64,000 nucleotides of DNA, taken from Chryseobacterium indologenes (GTDB lineage Bacteria > Bacteroidota > Bacteroidia > Flavobacteriales > Weeksellaceae). Positions 1-7,022 of the stretch are shown piece by piece. Position 1 is the first letter of the stretch. Each line of letters begins with the position of its first letter. The stretch lies in contig DJTE01000021.1 in NCBI GenBank assembly GCA_002439165.1, positions 62,001 through 126,000 on the forward strand, given 5' to 3'. The position numbers and the translations under genes were made by a program. The notes beneath the pieces were generated by a model, which saw only the letters and a program-made list of their open reading frames with translations, searched no databases and was not told the DNA's origin.

Positions 1-1286
1 ACTTCATGGAAATTGCCAAGATGCGTGCCGCAAGATACATCTGGGCAACCCTTTTACAGCAGTTCAATCCGCAGAACCCGAAGTCCCTGGCATTAAGAAC
101 CCATTCGCAGACCTCAGGATGGTCGCTTACAGAACAGGAGCCGTTTAACAATATCACAAGAACCGCTATCGAAGCCCTGTCTTCAGCTTTAGGAGGAACA
201 CAGTCTCTCCATACCAATGCCTTAGATGAGGCGATTGCCCTTCCTACGGATTATTCCGCAAAGATTGCCAGAAATACCCAGATCATCCTTCAGCAGGAAA
301 GCGGAATCTGTGATGTGGTAGATCCTATGGGCGGAAGCGGCCTGGTAGAAAGCCTTACCCAGCAGATGATTGATGAAGCCATGAAATACATCGATGAGGT
401 AGAACAGGAAGGAGGAATGACCAAAGCCATCGAAGCCGGGATCCCAAAAATGAGAATTGAAGAAGCTGCTGCCAGAAAACAGGCAAAAATTGACAGCGGA
501 GAAGAATTCATCATCGGGGTAAATTCATTCAGAACAGCTTTAAAACAGGATGAAATTGAAATCCTGGATATTGATAATACCGAAGTACGCAGAAAACAGA
601 TCGAAAGACTCGAAAAAATAAAATCCGAAAGAAATACCGAAGCCGTAGAGCAGATCCTGAACGAAATCCGTGAAAGCGCAAAAACAGGAAAAGGTAACCT
701 TCTCGCACTTTGTATTGAAGCGGCAAGAAGAAGAGTAACGCTTGGCGAAATGAGCGATGCGATGGAAGAAACCTTCGGAAGATATAAAGCCAATATTAAA
801 ACCATATCTGGAGTATATGCCATGAATGCCGGAAAAAACGAATACTTTGAAAAAGCCCTTCATCTGACCCAGAAATTTGAAGAGGAAGAAGGACGCCGCC
901 CAAGAATTATGGTCGCCAAAATGGGACAGGATGGCCACGACAGAGGAGCAAAAGTAGTAGCGACAGCATTTGCAGATATGGGATTTGATGTAGATGTGGC
1001 ACCGCTTTTCCAGACACCCGAAGAAGTGGCCAAACAGGCTGTGGAAAATGATATTCACATCCTGGGAGTATCTTCACTGGCTGCCGGGCACAAAACATTA
1101 GTTCCTCAGGTAGTGGGAGAATTGAAAAAATTAGGTGCAGACGATGTTACAATCGTTGTGGGAGGTGTAATTCCACAGCAGGACTACGAATTCCTGTATG
1201 CCAACGGAGCCGACTTTATTTTCGGCCCGGGAACCAATCTTCCTAAATGCGCTGTGGAAATTTTAGAAAAATTTTTAGAAAACTAA
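1..1286 (+). CDS. scpA: Methylmalonyl-CoA mutase large subunit, 3' part (5' end outside window)
   Basis: This is the C-terminal 426 or so residues of a B12-dependent mutase that interconverts methylmalonyl-CoA and succinyl-CoA; the frame is open to the window edge, so the first ATG at position 6 is internal. The early part keeps the end of the TIM barrel with typical stretches (RTHSQTSGWSLTEQ, NALDEAIALP). A linker follows, then a C-terminal cobalamin-binding domain from about visible residue 295 with the B12 ligand motif GQDGHDRG (His near visible residue 311) and later GG and GPGT turns. The bound-cobalamin domain is complete and there is no frameshift. meaB, the GTPase that loads and protects this enzyme, lies about 7.5 kb downstream, which supports the call. 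Family is certain; mutase versus a close acyl-CoA mutase relative rests on the visible half only. Confidence 0.93.
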   Translation, partial: FMEIAKMRAARYIWATLLQQFNPQNPKSLALRTHSQTSGWSLTEQEPFNNITRTAIEALSSALGGTQSLHTNALDEAIALPTDYSAKIARNTQIILQQESGICDVVDPMGGSGLVESLTQQMIDEAMKYIDEVEQEGGMTKAIEAGIPKMRIEEAAARKQAKIDSGEEFIIGVNSFRTALKQDEIEILDIDNTEVRRKQIERLEKIKSERNTEAVEQILNEIRESAKTGKGNLLALCIEAARRRVTLGEMSDAMEETFGRYKANIKTISGVYAMNAGKNEYFEKALHLTQKFEEEEGRRPRIMVAKMGQDGHDRGAKVVATAFADMGFDVDVAPLFQTPEEVAKQAVENDIHILGVSSLAAGHKTLVPQVVGELKKLGADDVTIVVGGVIPQQDYEFLYANGADFIFGPGTNLPKCAVEILEKFLEN

Positions 1287-1296
1287 ACCCGAAAAT

Positions 1297-1323
1297 CTTT
1301 AATTTCCGTAAAGAAATTAAAAG
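1297..1323 (+). other. Small hairpin between mutase and M28 peptidase genes
   Basis: Inverted repeat ctttaatttc/gaaattaaaag with a 6-base loop, just 9 bases before the next start codon. It has no T-tract, so it is not a classical terminator; it could be an mRNA stem affecting translation of the peptidase, or mean nothing. Confidence 0.3.
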
Positions 1324-1332
1324 CACATCCTT

Positions 1333-2316
1333 ATGGGTTTTAAAAATATAACAAAGCCTGCGACGAGAAAGCTGATTCTCCTCGCAGGTTTATTTTTGGC
1401 AGTATTTTTTTTATTTATTTCAGGTAAAGAAGATAAACCGGCAAAAAAGTCCCCGGTTCCTGCTGATAGGGAACGGGTACAGAAACATTTGGAAGCCCTT
1501 ACCCAAACCCCGGAATTCCGGAATCATAAAAATAGGGATCAGCTGAATGCGGTGGCGGATTATATTCACCAGACTTTTAAAGCTTATAGTGACAGTACAG
1601 GTTTTCAGGAATATCAGGTGGATGGGCAGACTTATAAAAATGTAATCTGTTCCTTTGGTACGGAAAACAGCAAAAGAATCATTATAGGCGCTCATTACGA
1701 TGTTTGCGGAGATCAGCAGGGCGCGGATGACAATGCTACCGGAGTTACTGCTCTTCTGGAACTTTCCAGAATGCTTAAAGGACAAAAGCTGAACTACCGG
1801 ATAGATCTGGTTGCCTATACGCTGGAAGAACCTCCTTATTTCAGGACAGAAAATATGGGGAGTTACATCCATGCAAAATACCTGAAGGATAACAAAATTG
1901 ATGTGTATGGTATGGCAAGTGTGGAAATGATCGGCTACTTTAAAGATGAAAAAAGGTCTCAGGATTTCCCTGTTGGCGTACTCTCATGGATTTACGGAAA
2001 CAAAGGAGATTTCATTACCCTGGTTAAAAAGTTCAGTGGGGCAGGGCCATTTGTGAAAAACTTTATAGACCGTTTTAAAGATTCAAATCAGATAAAGACA
2101 GAAACCTTTCCCGCCCCGGGATTTGTGAAAGGAGTAGATTTTTCTGATCATCTGAACTATTGGAAATTCAATTTTCCCGCCCTTATGATCACTGATACCT
2201 CATTTTTCAGGAACAAAAATTATCACCAGACCACAGATACCCTGGAAACGCTTGATATCAATAGGATGACAAAAGTAATTGATGCCATTTTTCTCAGCAT
2301 TATTCACCTGAAATGA
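1333..2316 (+). CDS. M28 family zinc aminopeptidase, membrane-anchored or secreted
   Basis: A 327-residue protein with one N-terminal hydrophobic segment (about residues 12-30, LILLAGLFLAVFFLF) that should export it or anchor it in the inner membrane. The catalytic part matches family M28 metallopeptidases: GAHYD (first zinc His), ADDNATG (bridging Asp), a TLEEPPYF segment with the catalytic Glu and a zinc Glu, VEMIGY, and a late NYHQTTDT His. These are the five metal ligands and general base expected of a co-catalytic di-zinc aminopeptidase, so it is probably active on peptides in the periplasm. It follows the mutase gene by 46 bases on the same strand but no functional link is evident. Substrate unknown. 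Confidence 0.88.
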   Translation: MGFKNITKPATRKLILLAGLFLAVFFLFISGKEDKPAKKSPVPADRERVQKHLEALTQTPEFRNHKNRDQLNAVADYIHQTFKAYSDSTGFQEYQVDGQTYKNVICSFGTENSKRIIIGAHYDVCGDQQGADDNATGVTALLELSRMLKGQKLNYRIDLVAYTLEEPPYFRTENMGSYIHAKYLKDNKIDVYGMASVEMIGYFKDEKRSQDFPVGVLSWIYGNKGDFITLVKKFSGAGPFVKNFIDRFKDSNQIKTETFPAPGFVKGVDFSDHLNYWKFNFPALMITDTSFFRNKNYHQTTDTLETLDINRMTKVIDAIFLSIIHLK

Positions 2317-2326
2317 AAAAAAATAT

Positions 2327-2355
2327 TTGGATGATAAGAAAAATGTATATATTTG
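2327..2355 (+). promoter_or_regulatory. Bacteroidota-type promoter (TTG-N18-TATATTTG)
   Basis: TTG at 2327-2329 and TATATTTG at 2348-2355, 18 bases apart, match the -33 TTG and -7 TANNTTTG consensus of Flavobacterium and Bacteroides. The predicted transcription start is near 2361, about 36 bases before the 25-codon ORF. It is one of the best promoters in the window by eye. Confidence 0.75.
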
Positions 2356-2396
2356 CACCTGAAAATAAAGTTTAACCCATTAAAAACAACGAAGCA

Positions 2397-2474
2397 ATGT
2401 TCAAAACGAATCAGAATTCTACAACTGGATTACCGCTTATGGCGGAAAGGCTTCGTGGTTTGGTACACTCTTAG
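2397..2474 (+). CDS. Putative 25-residue leader peptide or small protein
   Basis: ATG-initiated 25-codon ORF; the peptide starts MFKTNQNSTTG and ends ERLRGLVHS. It lies between a near-consensus promoter and an intrinsic terminator, so a transcript of roughly 170 bases carrying little else is predicted. It has no signal peptide, no membrane segment and no run of a single amino acid of the kind used in classical attenuators. The arrangement (promoter, short ORF, terminator, then a real gene 255 bases on) could be an attenuator leader, a free-standing small protein, or an RNA gene whose ORF is accidental. I do not recognise the peptide. Whether it is translated cannot be told from this sequence alone. 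Confidence 0.4.
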   Translation: MFKTNQNSTTGLPLMAERLRGLVHS

Positions 2475-2498
2475 AATAATAGTATAACGAAATATCAA

Positions 2499-2530
2499 AA
2501 CCCGAAGTCGCCGAGATTTCGGGTTTTTTA
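2499..2530 (+). terminator. Intrinsic terminator after the short ORF
   Basis: Stem aacccgaa/ttcgggtt followed at once by a T-run. It ends the short transcript begun at about 2361. Confidence 0.8.
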
Positions 2531-2729
2531 TTGCGCAATATTTCAAACTCAGAAGTTTTCCCGGAATCTTTTTTAGTGTCATTACAGGATGAAATGTCTG
2601 AAACTTTCATGTTCAGAATCATGAGTCCTTCATTGTAAAACCCGTCAACTGAAATTTTAGTTGATTAAGAATTGCATGTGATGTATCAGAAGTCAATGTC
2701 TGGTGCTTCACCGCTGAACTCTCTATTAA

Positions 2730-3464
2730 ATGGAAGATGATAACCTTCTGTCTTATCGGCTGAGAAGTCTGAGAAGCAGAAAAAGAACAATTAAAAAAGA
2801 TGTAGAAAAACAGATAAGAAAAAAATATAAACGTAGTGATGAGCTTTGCGAAATAAGAAGAAATAGGCCGCTGATTCCTCTGGATGAACCTTATCAATTG
2901 GGATTTGTAAGATTCTTTGTCGTAAGGGATGATGTGATGAGAAGCAAAGACGGGGCATTTTTCGAAGGAATTCTGAAGAAAATAAATACTTATATGTATT
3001 CCGGAAGCCGGCAGTTTCTGAAAAAGAAAAAAAAGTCCGGGCGGAGAATATACGTAGAACGGGAGCAGAAACTCAACCGTGTTTCCTCATATTCCTGGAT
3101 CAGTCCGAAGTTTGGACTTACCCCAGCAGAAAAGCAGTATTTCCTGAAAAAAGAAGAATACTGTCCTTTCCGGAAGTCCAACCAGATTTACTACGAATTC
3201 ATTGAGCCGTGGAGATTTACCCTGAGAGTGAGACCTCATATGATTACCCACTACAAACCCCTGGATGCAGAGCTGGAAAAAGAGTATGCAGAGCTGGAGT
3301 CGTACCTGGGGCAGCATAAAGTAAAAGGAATCATTCATAAAACCATTTATGGCAGATCCTACCGCTGGGAAATGAAGTATAAAACAGATCTTATCAAACG
3401 CAGGAAATATGTTGCCTGCACAATGTCTGCAACCGAGATTGCAGATCACTATCTGGACGTTTAA
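2730..3464 (+). CDS. Unknown basic protein upstream of rtcB
   Basis: A 244-residue protein that I do not recognise. It is very rich in Lys and Arg, above all in the first 40 residues (SRKRTIKKDVEK) and around residues 97-112 (KKKKKSGRRIYVER), with no signal peptide or membrane segment, so a cytoplasmic nucleic-acid-binding role is plausible but is an inference. The middle has an aromatic-rich stretch (YSWISPKFGLTPAEKQYF) and the C-terminal half is more mixed, with a short acidic helix (LEKEYAELESYL). It ends 26 bases before rtcB on the same strand, so co-transcription is likely. Start ATG at 2730; no strong promoter was found just upstream. It could be an accessory RNA-binding component of the RNA-repair module, or just a neighbour. 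Confidence 0.7.
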   Translation: MEDDNLLSYRLRSLRSRKRTIKKDVEKQIRKKYKRSDELCEIRRNRPLIPLDEPYQLGFVRFFVVRDDVMRSKDGAFFEGILKKINTYMYSGSRQFLKKKKKSGRRIYVEREQKLNRVSSYSWISPKFGLTPAEKQYFLKKEEYCPFRKSNQIYYEFIEPWRFTLRVRPHMITHYKPLDAELEKEYAELESYLGQHKVKGIIHKTIYGRSYRWEMKYKTDLIKRRKYVACTMSATEIADHYLDV

Positions 3465-3490
3465 GTCCGCTATTATTTAAAACAAAAACA

Positions 3491-4882
3491 ATGGGAAATT
3501 TAAAACTAAAAGGAAAAGATATATTAAAACTGGGCTACCCGAACAATCAAAGTATCAACGTGGCTCTGGAAGTTATGAAAAGAAATTTTGCGACTAAAAA
3601 CATTCATTATGTAAAATCTCTTTTAAAGGAAATCCTGCTGAATCCGGAGCATTTTGAAAAAGACTTAACCTTCGGGCAGATCGCGGAGTCTCTTTTGTCT
3701 TCAAAGAAAACAGAAAAAAGAATGCTGAATACCCAGCGTGCCTCTTTTCAGATCTTCGGATCCGATATTTCTGAAGAAGCCAAAAACCAGCTGTATACCG
3801 CTTTAAAGCTGCCGGTATCGGTGCAGGGAGCACTGATGCCTGACGCACACAGTGGCTACGGTCTTCCGATAGGAGGGGTACTGGCAGTGGAAAACGCGGT
3901 CATCCCTTATGGAGTAGGAATGGATATAGGATGCAGAATGTGTCTGAGTATCCTGGATACTCCGGTTTCATATCTTGACGGTGCCAGAGAAAAATATGAA
4001 AAAGCACTGGCCGAACATACCAAATTCGGAATGTATGAGACCCACAAATCTCACGTAGAACATGAAATTTTCGATAGGGATACTTTTGATCTGATCCCCA
4101 TTCTGAGAAGATTAAAAGGCAAAGCCATCAGACAGATGGGATCTTCCGGAGGAGGAAATCACTTCGTGGAATTCGGTGAAGTGGAAATCACGGAAGAAGA
4201 CGAACAGATCGGGCTTCCAAAAGGAAAGTATCTGGGAATCCTTTCGCACAGCGGATCAAGAGGACTGGGAGCTGAGATTGCTCAGTACTATTCCAGAGTA
4301 GCCGCAGAGCAGTGCCCGCTTCCGAAAGAAGCCCAGCAGTTTGCCTGGCTTGATCTGAATACCCATCTGGGACTGGAATACTGGACCGCGATGAATCTTG
4401 CCGGAGACTATGCCTCAGCCTGCCATGACGATATTCACAGAAGACTGATAAAAGCCGTGGGAGGAAGAGTAAAAGCCCGAATCGAAAACCATCACAATTT
4501 TGCGTGGAAAGAGATTCACAACGGAAAAGAAGTCATTGTTCATAGAAAAGGAGCCACCCCCGCCAGTGAAAATGAGCTGGGAATGATTCCCGGATCTATG
4601 ACAGCGAAAGGATTCATCGTACGGGGTAAAGGAAATCCCGACGCCCTGAATTCAGCTTCACACGGAGCCGGAAGAGCTCATTCAAGAGCAGAATGCAGAA
4701 GTTTATTCACACAGAATGACATCAAAAAAGAGCTGAAATTAAAGAAAGTCACTCTGATGGGCGGAAATACGGAAGAAGCCCCGATGGCCTACAAAGATAT
4801 TCATGACGTGATGAATGCACAGAGTGATCTGGTAGACATCCTGGGAACATTCCAGCCGAGAATCGTGAGAATGGATAAATAA
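3491..4882 (+). CDS. rtcB: RtcB-family RNA-splicing ligase, PrfH-associated
   Basis: RtcB joins RNA 2',3'-cyclic phosphate (or 3'-phosphate) ends to 5'-OH ends using GTP and Mn2+, through a guanylylated histidine. In this 463-residue protein all catalytic positions can be seen: Asp145 and Cys148 in GVGMDIGCRM, His224 in GGNHFVEFGE, His253 in LSHSGSRG, His334/335 in ENHHNFAWKE, and the nucleotide-accepting His391 in SHGAGRAHSR. The usual DIGCGM reads DIGCRM here. An N-terminal stretch of about 110 residues precedes the core, longer than in the E. coli enzyme. No archease gene is in the window. The downstream prfH links it to the RtcB2-PrfH pathway, in which PrfH frees peptide from a ribosome cut in the 16S decoding centre and RtcB reseals the rRNA. 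Assignment to the RtcB2 subgroup is from context, not phylogeny. Confidence 0.93.
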   Translation: MGNLKLKGKDILKLGYPNNQSINVALEVMKRNFATKNIHYVKSLLKEILLNPEHFEKDLTFGQIAESLLSSKKTEKRMLNTQRASFQIFGSDISEEAKNQLYTALKLPVSVQGALMPDAHSGYGLPIGGVLAVENAVIPYGVGMDIGCRMCLSILDTPVSYLDGAREKYEKALAEHTKFGMYETHKSHVEHEIFDRDTFDLIPILRRLKGKAIRQMGSSGGGNHFVEFGEVEITEEDEQIGLPKGKYLGILSHSGSRGLGAEIAQYYSRVAAEQCPLPKEAQQFAWLDLNTHLGLEYWTAMNLAGDYASACHDDIHRRLIKAVGGRVKARIENHHNFAWKEIHNGKEVIVHRKGATPASENELGMIPGSMTAKGFIVRGKGNPDALNSASHGAGRAHSRAECRSLFTQNDIKKELKLKKVTLMGGNTEEAPMAYKDIHDVMNAQSDLVDILGTFQPRIVRMDK

Positions 4883-5193
4883 ACTGATCTGACTAAATTT
4901 TATATTTCTTCAGATCTACAAAAAAAGATTAACGCAAAGTCGATGAATGATTTTGCCTTATTTTGAGTGAGCAAAGTGATGCGACTTCGTCGCTGATGAA
5001 GCCATATGTTTATCCATGTGCTTCGACGAATCAGCGGAGTTGATTCTATTCTTTGCTCCCTTAAAATCAGCAGTTTCAAAAATGAAAACTCTGCGTTAGA
5101 AAAAATACAAAGAATGTGATTTAAATAAAGATTTGAACGTTATACAAAAAATCAAATTTAGAAATTTAAACAGGTTTTAAAAAAAACAAAAAA
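4883..5193. other. 311 bp intergenic region with a nested inverted repeat
   Basis: This gap separates rtcB from the nucleotidyltransferase gene. Most of it (4930-5099) is a nested inverted repeat described separately; the remainder is A/T-rich. I see no ORF of note, tRNA or consensus promoter in it. Confidence 0.7.
4930..5099. repeat. 170 bp nested inverted-repeat element
   Basis: Three sets of arms nest around a centre near 5015. The outer arms are taacgcaaagt at 4930-4940 and actctgcgtta at 5088-5098 (10 of 11 complementary). The middle arms are attttgagtgagcaaag at 4960-4976 and ctttgctcccttaaaat at 5051-5067 (15 of 17). The inner arms share cgctgat (4991-4997) and atcagcg (5030-5036). 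The transcript could fold into one long imperfect stem. It codes for nothing obvious and has no transposase. It may be a miniature inverted-repeat or REP-like interspersed element; a partial outer-arm look-alike (taacgcagagcaa) occurs near 30624. Confidence 0.6.
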
Positions 5194-5739
5194 ATGGGAG
5201 CACCGCATAATATAAAAAGATATGGAGAGGTCTGGCCGGAATTCAGAATCCGTCTGGGGCTTGAAATTTTAGAAAAATTAAAAGATAAAGTCATTATATC
5301 AGGAGGCTGGGCGTGGCACTTCATGTCAGAAAAAGAGCATACGGAATATAAGCATGCACATGATCACAAAGATATTGATGTTTTTGTGAGTAAAGAAAAT
5401 GTAGCAGAAGTAGTAATGATCCTTCAGCAGAACGGATTTCAGAAAGTCTGGACCCGCTACGATCATTTGCCGAGTGAAGAAAATTTTCGGAGATATGAAA
5501 AAACAGTAGAACTGGAAAACGATCAGTTTCACAGAATCACCATCGATTTTTTTGAAAGAAATGATCTTGAAACCATAGAAACCAACGGGTTTACCGTTGT
5601 GAAGCCTGATGTTTTACTTTCATTTTACAGAAACATTCATTCAAGTGATAAATGCTGGGCAGTAATGGCTGCAAAAGAATTATTACAAAAGGGAACAGAT
5701 CCGGTTGGGCATCCCTTATTAAGTAAAATACCGGAATAA
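5194..5739 (+). CDS. Predicted nucleotidyltransferase (MNT/Pol-beta fold) inside the RtcB-PrfH module
   Basis: This 181-residue protein has the signature of the nucleotidyltransferase superfamily: GG at residues 37-38 in VIISGGWAWHF, the paired carboxylates Asp60 and Asp62 in HKDIDVFV, and a third carboxylate Asp118 in RITIDFFE. The fold moves a nucleotide to RNA, protein or a small molecule; minimal family members act on drugs, tRNA ends or partner toxins. The gene ends 2 bases before prfH starts, so it is surely co-transcribed with it, and lies after rtcB. A role in RNA-end processing next to the ligase is an attractive inference, but a small-molecule modifier or a toxin/antitoxin-type transferase fits the sequence as well. 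It has no signal peptide and no membrane segment. Confidence 0.75.
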   Translation: MGAPHNIKRYGEVWPEFRIRLGLEILEKLKDKVIISGGWAWHFMSEKEHTEYKHAHDHKDIDVFVSKENVAEVVMILQQNGFQKVWTRYDHLPSEENFRRYEKTVELENDQFHRITIDFFERNDLETIETNGFTVVKPDVLLSFYRNIHSSDKCWAVMAAKELLQKGTDPVGHPLLSKIPE

Positions 5740-5741
5740 CA

Positions 5742-6440
5742 ATGGAAAAATTAATTCAGATCACCTCAGGAAGAGGACCTTTGGAATGTCAGTGGGTAAC
5801 CGCGAAAATTCTGAAGGTTTTCCTGGAGGAAGTCAAAGAAAATAAAATAGATTACGAAATCATCCACCGTGAGAATGGCGATGAAAACCTTACCCTGAAA
5901 TCGGTAACCATCCTTTTAAAAGGGAAAGAGGTTGCTGCATTTTTGAAAAGCTGGCTGGGAAGCATATGCTGGACAGGAAAAAGTACCTTCAGAAAACTTC
6001 ATAAACGGAGTAACTGGTTTATCGGAATCTTTGAACTGGAAGGACTGGAAAAAATAAATTTCAGTGAAAAAGATATTCAGTTCCAGACAACAAGAAGTCA
6101 GGGAAGTGGCGGCCAGAATGTGAATAAAGTAAATACAGCAGTCCGTGCCGTACATATACCGACAGGAGAAAGTGTTTTCGCACAGGATTCACGTTCGCAG
6201 CTGGAAAATAAAAAACTGGCTGTGGCAAGATTAAAGGAAAAAGTCGCGGGACTTTACATCCGCCAGCTGGAAAAACGAATGCAGGATACCTGGAACAATC
6301 ACCTTCAGGTACAGAGAGGTAGCCCGGTGCGGACTTTTACAGGAACCGATTTTAAAAAGAACAGAAAGGACAAATCTTTTAAAAAGCAAAGAAATGCCCT
6401 GAAAAAAGACCTTAAAAACGACAACAATGACCTTAACTAA
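5742..6440 (+). CDS. prfH: Peptide chain release factor H (stop-codon-independent rescue factor)
   Basis: A 232-residue class I release-factor paralogue. Residues 9-16 read SGRGPLEC, a hallmark of PrfH near the N-terminus; HKRSNWF lies at about 87-93; the catalytic GGQ is at 123-125 in RSQGSGGQNVNKV, followed by a basic C-terminal tail (KKNRKDKSFKKQRNALKK) that would enter the mRNA channel or bind rRNA. It lacks the long domains 2 and 4 stop-codon reader of RF1/RF2. Known PrfH proteins hydrolyse peptidyl-tRNA on ribosomes whose 16S rRNA has been cleaved in the decoding centre, so that the partner RtcB can repair them. It sits 2 bases after the nucleotidyltransferase gene and overlaps the TPR gene by 14 bases. 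Confidence 0.93.
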   Translation: MEKLIQITSGRGPLECQWVTAKILKVFLEEVKENKIDYEIIHRENGDENLTLKSVTILLKGKEVAAFLKSWLGSICWTGKSTFRKLHKRSNWFIGIFELEGLEKINFSEKDIQFQTTRSQGSGGQNVNKVNTAVRAVHIPTGESVFAQDSRSQLENKKLAVARLKEKVAGLYIRQLEKRMQDTWNNHLQVQRGSPVRTFTGTDFKKNRKDKSFKKQRNALKKDLKNDNNDLN

Positions 6441-6939
6441 GAATAAATACTATTTTGAAGCGGTAGACAACTATCCTTACTACCTTGCAGACTGCCTTGA
6501 AGCGCTCAACTATGCCCTTGCCTATGATCCGCAGGATGCCGACAGCCTATGCCTGATGGGAAGAATACATTCCGAAGTGCTGAAAGATTATGAAACGGCA
6601 AAAGCTTATTTTGAAGAAGCTCTGCAGAATAATATCGGTAATATCAACACCCCGAAATACTATATCAGCTGTCTTTTGAACAATGAAGACTATGATCAGG
6701 CCGAAAAGTTAATAGAATTCGCTTTAAAGCTCAAAGGAATAGATAAGACTGACCTTTTTTGCTCCCAATCTCTTTTGTTTGAAAAAAAAGGTGACTTTAA
6801 AAAAGCTTTAAAATGCCTTAAAGAAGCCAAGAAGACCAGCCTTACCCAATCTATGACAGACAAACTGAAGGAGAAAGAGAAATTCATCAGAAGTAAAAAG
6901 CCGGAAAGCAAAAAAAAGAAGAAGAAGGGGACAAAATAA
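6427..6939 (+). CDS. TPR-repeat protein translationally coupled to prfH
   Basis: A 170-residue, cytoplasmic protein built from tetratricopeptide-like helical pairs: residues of the type ALAYDPQDADSLCLMGRIHSE, DYETAKAYFEEAL, and GDFKKALKCLKEAKK mark at least three repeats between about 25 and 145. The last 20 residues are nearly all Lys and Ser, a basic tail like the one on PrfH. TPR proteins are scaffolds, so it may hold the RNA-repair proteins together or dock them to the ribosome, but nothing in the sequence names its partner. Its start overlaps the prfH stop by 14 bases, which argues that it belongs to the same operon. A weak 7-bp hairpin (6939-6974) follows but has no clean T-tract after it. 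Confidence 0.75.
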   Translation: MTLTKNKYYFEAVDNYPYYLADCLEALNYALAYDPQDADSLCLMGRIHSEVLKDYETAKAYFEEALQNNIGNINTPKYYISCLLNNEDYDQAEKLIEFALKLKGIDKTDLFCSQSLLFEKKGDFKKALKCLKEAKKTSLTQSMTDKLKEKEKFIRSKKPESKKKKKKGTK

Positions 6940-7022
6940 GTCTCCTTTTTTGTAGTTTTAATAAACGGGAGACTATATAACGTTACTTCTAGCCGTATTA
7001 TTTTCGGCAATTAAAAGTTAAA

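Larger units (their letters stand above)
2317..2729. other. 413 bp region without an annotated gene; holds a short transcription unit
   Basis: From left to right it holds a strong flavobacterial promoter (2327-2355), a 25-codon ORF (2397-2474), a hairpin terminator (2499-2530), then about 200 bases with an imperfect palindrome gtcaactgaaa/ttttagttgat at 2644-2665 in front of the next gene. I see no tRNA or known riboswitch fold. Confidence 0.7.

Noticed and set aside
290..823. Long antisense frame opposite the mutase gene
   Set aside because: It is a shadow of the + strand gene, with no promoter, no coding features and low-complexity Ser/Ile content. The same holds for the other frames opposite strong genes (for example 22379-23206, 46551-47018).
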